Below are positions 4,515-5,118 of a DNA stretch of 5,118 nt, one piece after another. The first letter of the stretch is position 1. Each line of letters opens with the position of its first letter. The notes under the pieces were generated by a model that was given only the letters and a program-made list of their open reading frames with translations, did no database searches and was not told the DNA's origin. The DNA is from Bacillota bacterium (lineage in GTDB: Bacteria; Bacillota; Bacilli; Alicyclobacillales; Alicyclobacillaceae). The stretch lies in contig JAKADF010000298.1 of assembly GCA_021820805.1 (NCBI GenBank), positions 1 to 5,118 on the forward strand. Direction: 5' to 3'. The position numbers and the translations under genes were made by a program.

Positions 4515-5118
4515 CTCGTTAAACATCTGCTCTTGCTTCCACTTTTTCCGAACGACAAATCGGGACGCGACGATGCTTACCTCGTAGAGGAGAATCATCG
4601 GAGCGGCAACGCTCAAATGTGAGATGAGTTCCGGTGGGCTGAGGATGGACGCGATGATAACCAACACCAAATATGCATACTTGCGCAGTTTTGCGAGCCG
4701 CAATGGGCTTAAAATTCCCAGCCTTGTGAGGAACATAGCCACAATTGGCATCTCAAAGAGAAAGCCGAACGGAAGCGTGATATTCATCATAAAGTCGAAA
4801 TAATTGGTGGCGGTTAAAAACACAGTGAAGTTTTGTGCGGAAATTCTAAGCAATACACGAAGAAGCATATGGAAAACGACAACATAGCCAAATATAAAAC
4901 CGGCAATAAACATAAGAAAAATAATTGGAATGAATGACAATGCGATATGCTTTTCCTTGTCATTCAGCCCTGGTGCAATAAACTTCCATGTTTGAAAAAG
5001 GGCGAAGGGTATCGTAACAGCGAGTGCGACAATACCCGCAAGTGCGAAATAAACTCGTATCGAGTCAGAAGGTCCCAGCACAGCAAGGTGTTGCCCTAAA
5101 AGCGGCGCAGCTAAAAAA
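4491..5118 (-). CDS. tatC: Sec-independent protein translocase TatC (partial, N-terminus outside window)
   Basis: The frame is open to the window edge and gives 208 residues ending at TGA 4491-4493. About 50 N-terminal residues, with the first helix and the H-x-x-E-L-R-x-R motif, are missing because the window ends. TatC is the membrane core that recognises twin-arginine signal peptides and, with TatA, exports folded proteins. Evidence numbered from the first complete codon: WKFIAPGL (44-51) with DKEKH after it, NITLPFGFLFEMPIVAMFLTRLGI (112-135) with the conserved glutamate E122 that corresponds to the signal-peptide-binding Glu of helix 4, LRKYAYLVLVIIASILSPPE (144-163), and a basic C-terminus. 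It resembles Gram-positive TatC such as B. subtilis TatCy. The internal GTG 5081 is not the start, because homology continues upstream. One oddity is VVVFH at 79-83, where most TatC proteins have F-P. tatA is not in view and could lie upstream beyond the edge. Confidence 0.95.
   Translation of the reverse strand, partial: FLAAPLLGQHLAVLGPSDSIRVYFALAGIVALAVTIPFALFQTWKFIAPGLNDKEKHIALSFIPIIFLMFIAGFIFGYVVVFHMLLRVLLRISAQNFTVFLTATNYFDFMMNITLPFGFLFEMPIVAMFLTRLGILSPLRLAKLRKYAYLVLVIIASILSPPELISHLSVAAPMILLYEVSIVASRFVVRKKWKQEQMFNEARASKQT

Noticed and set aside
5079..5081. GTG 5081 as the start of tatC
   Set aside because: The frame stays open to the window edge with TatC-like sequence, and the missing first helix is required in this family.

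Overview
The window looks like chromosomal DNA from a low-to-moderate GC Firmicute, perhaps an acidophilic Alicyclobacillaceae-type bacillus. This is inferred from A+T-rich, Bacillus-like promoter and terminator signals, GTG/TTG starts, and TatC and DedA proteins that read like Gram-positive versions. The species cannot be fixed from the sequence.

Left part (1-1117, minus strand). A metal-type locus that is broken in this copy. A sigma-A-like promoter (1089-1117) is followed directly by a 25-bp near-perfect palindrome (1064-1088) of Fur-family operator type. Downstream is the N-terminal DNA-binding half of a Fur-family regulator (829-1052), frameshifted in an A7 run and lacking the whole metal-binding/dimerisation half. 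It runs straight into a multi-spanning permease with an HGITPDEHTW motif (17-842), which carries its own single-base frameshift at about 341. Three one-base corrections would join everything into a single frame of about 344 residues, a Fur-type helix-turn-helix on a permease. Decay after a deletion, assembly error and a true fusion all remain possible.

Middle (1118-2328). A gene-poor stretch with weak candidates: a minus-strand coiled-coil/basic ORF (1461-1874), a 51-codon minus ORF, a plus-strand hairpin with a T7 tract, a 45-codon ORF, and a 46-codon one-helix membrane peptide.

Right of centre (2329-4017, plus strand). An intact six-helix membrane protein with conserved histidines that could be a b-type cytochrome, then an intact DedA-family protein. 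DedA is preceded by a TATAAT box and a 23-codon leader ORF with a good Shine-Dalgarno sequence, and followed by a 31-codon ORF whose Shine-Dalgarno sequence lies in a strong hairpin.

Right end (4018-5118). A stretch with two short coding-like relics, one possibly the start of a group II intron reverse transcriptase, and then the minus-strand tatC gene. Its first transmembrane helix lies beyond the window, and its intrinsic terminator overlaps the stop codon. No complete mobile element, CRISPR array, rRNA or tRNA gene is visible.
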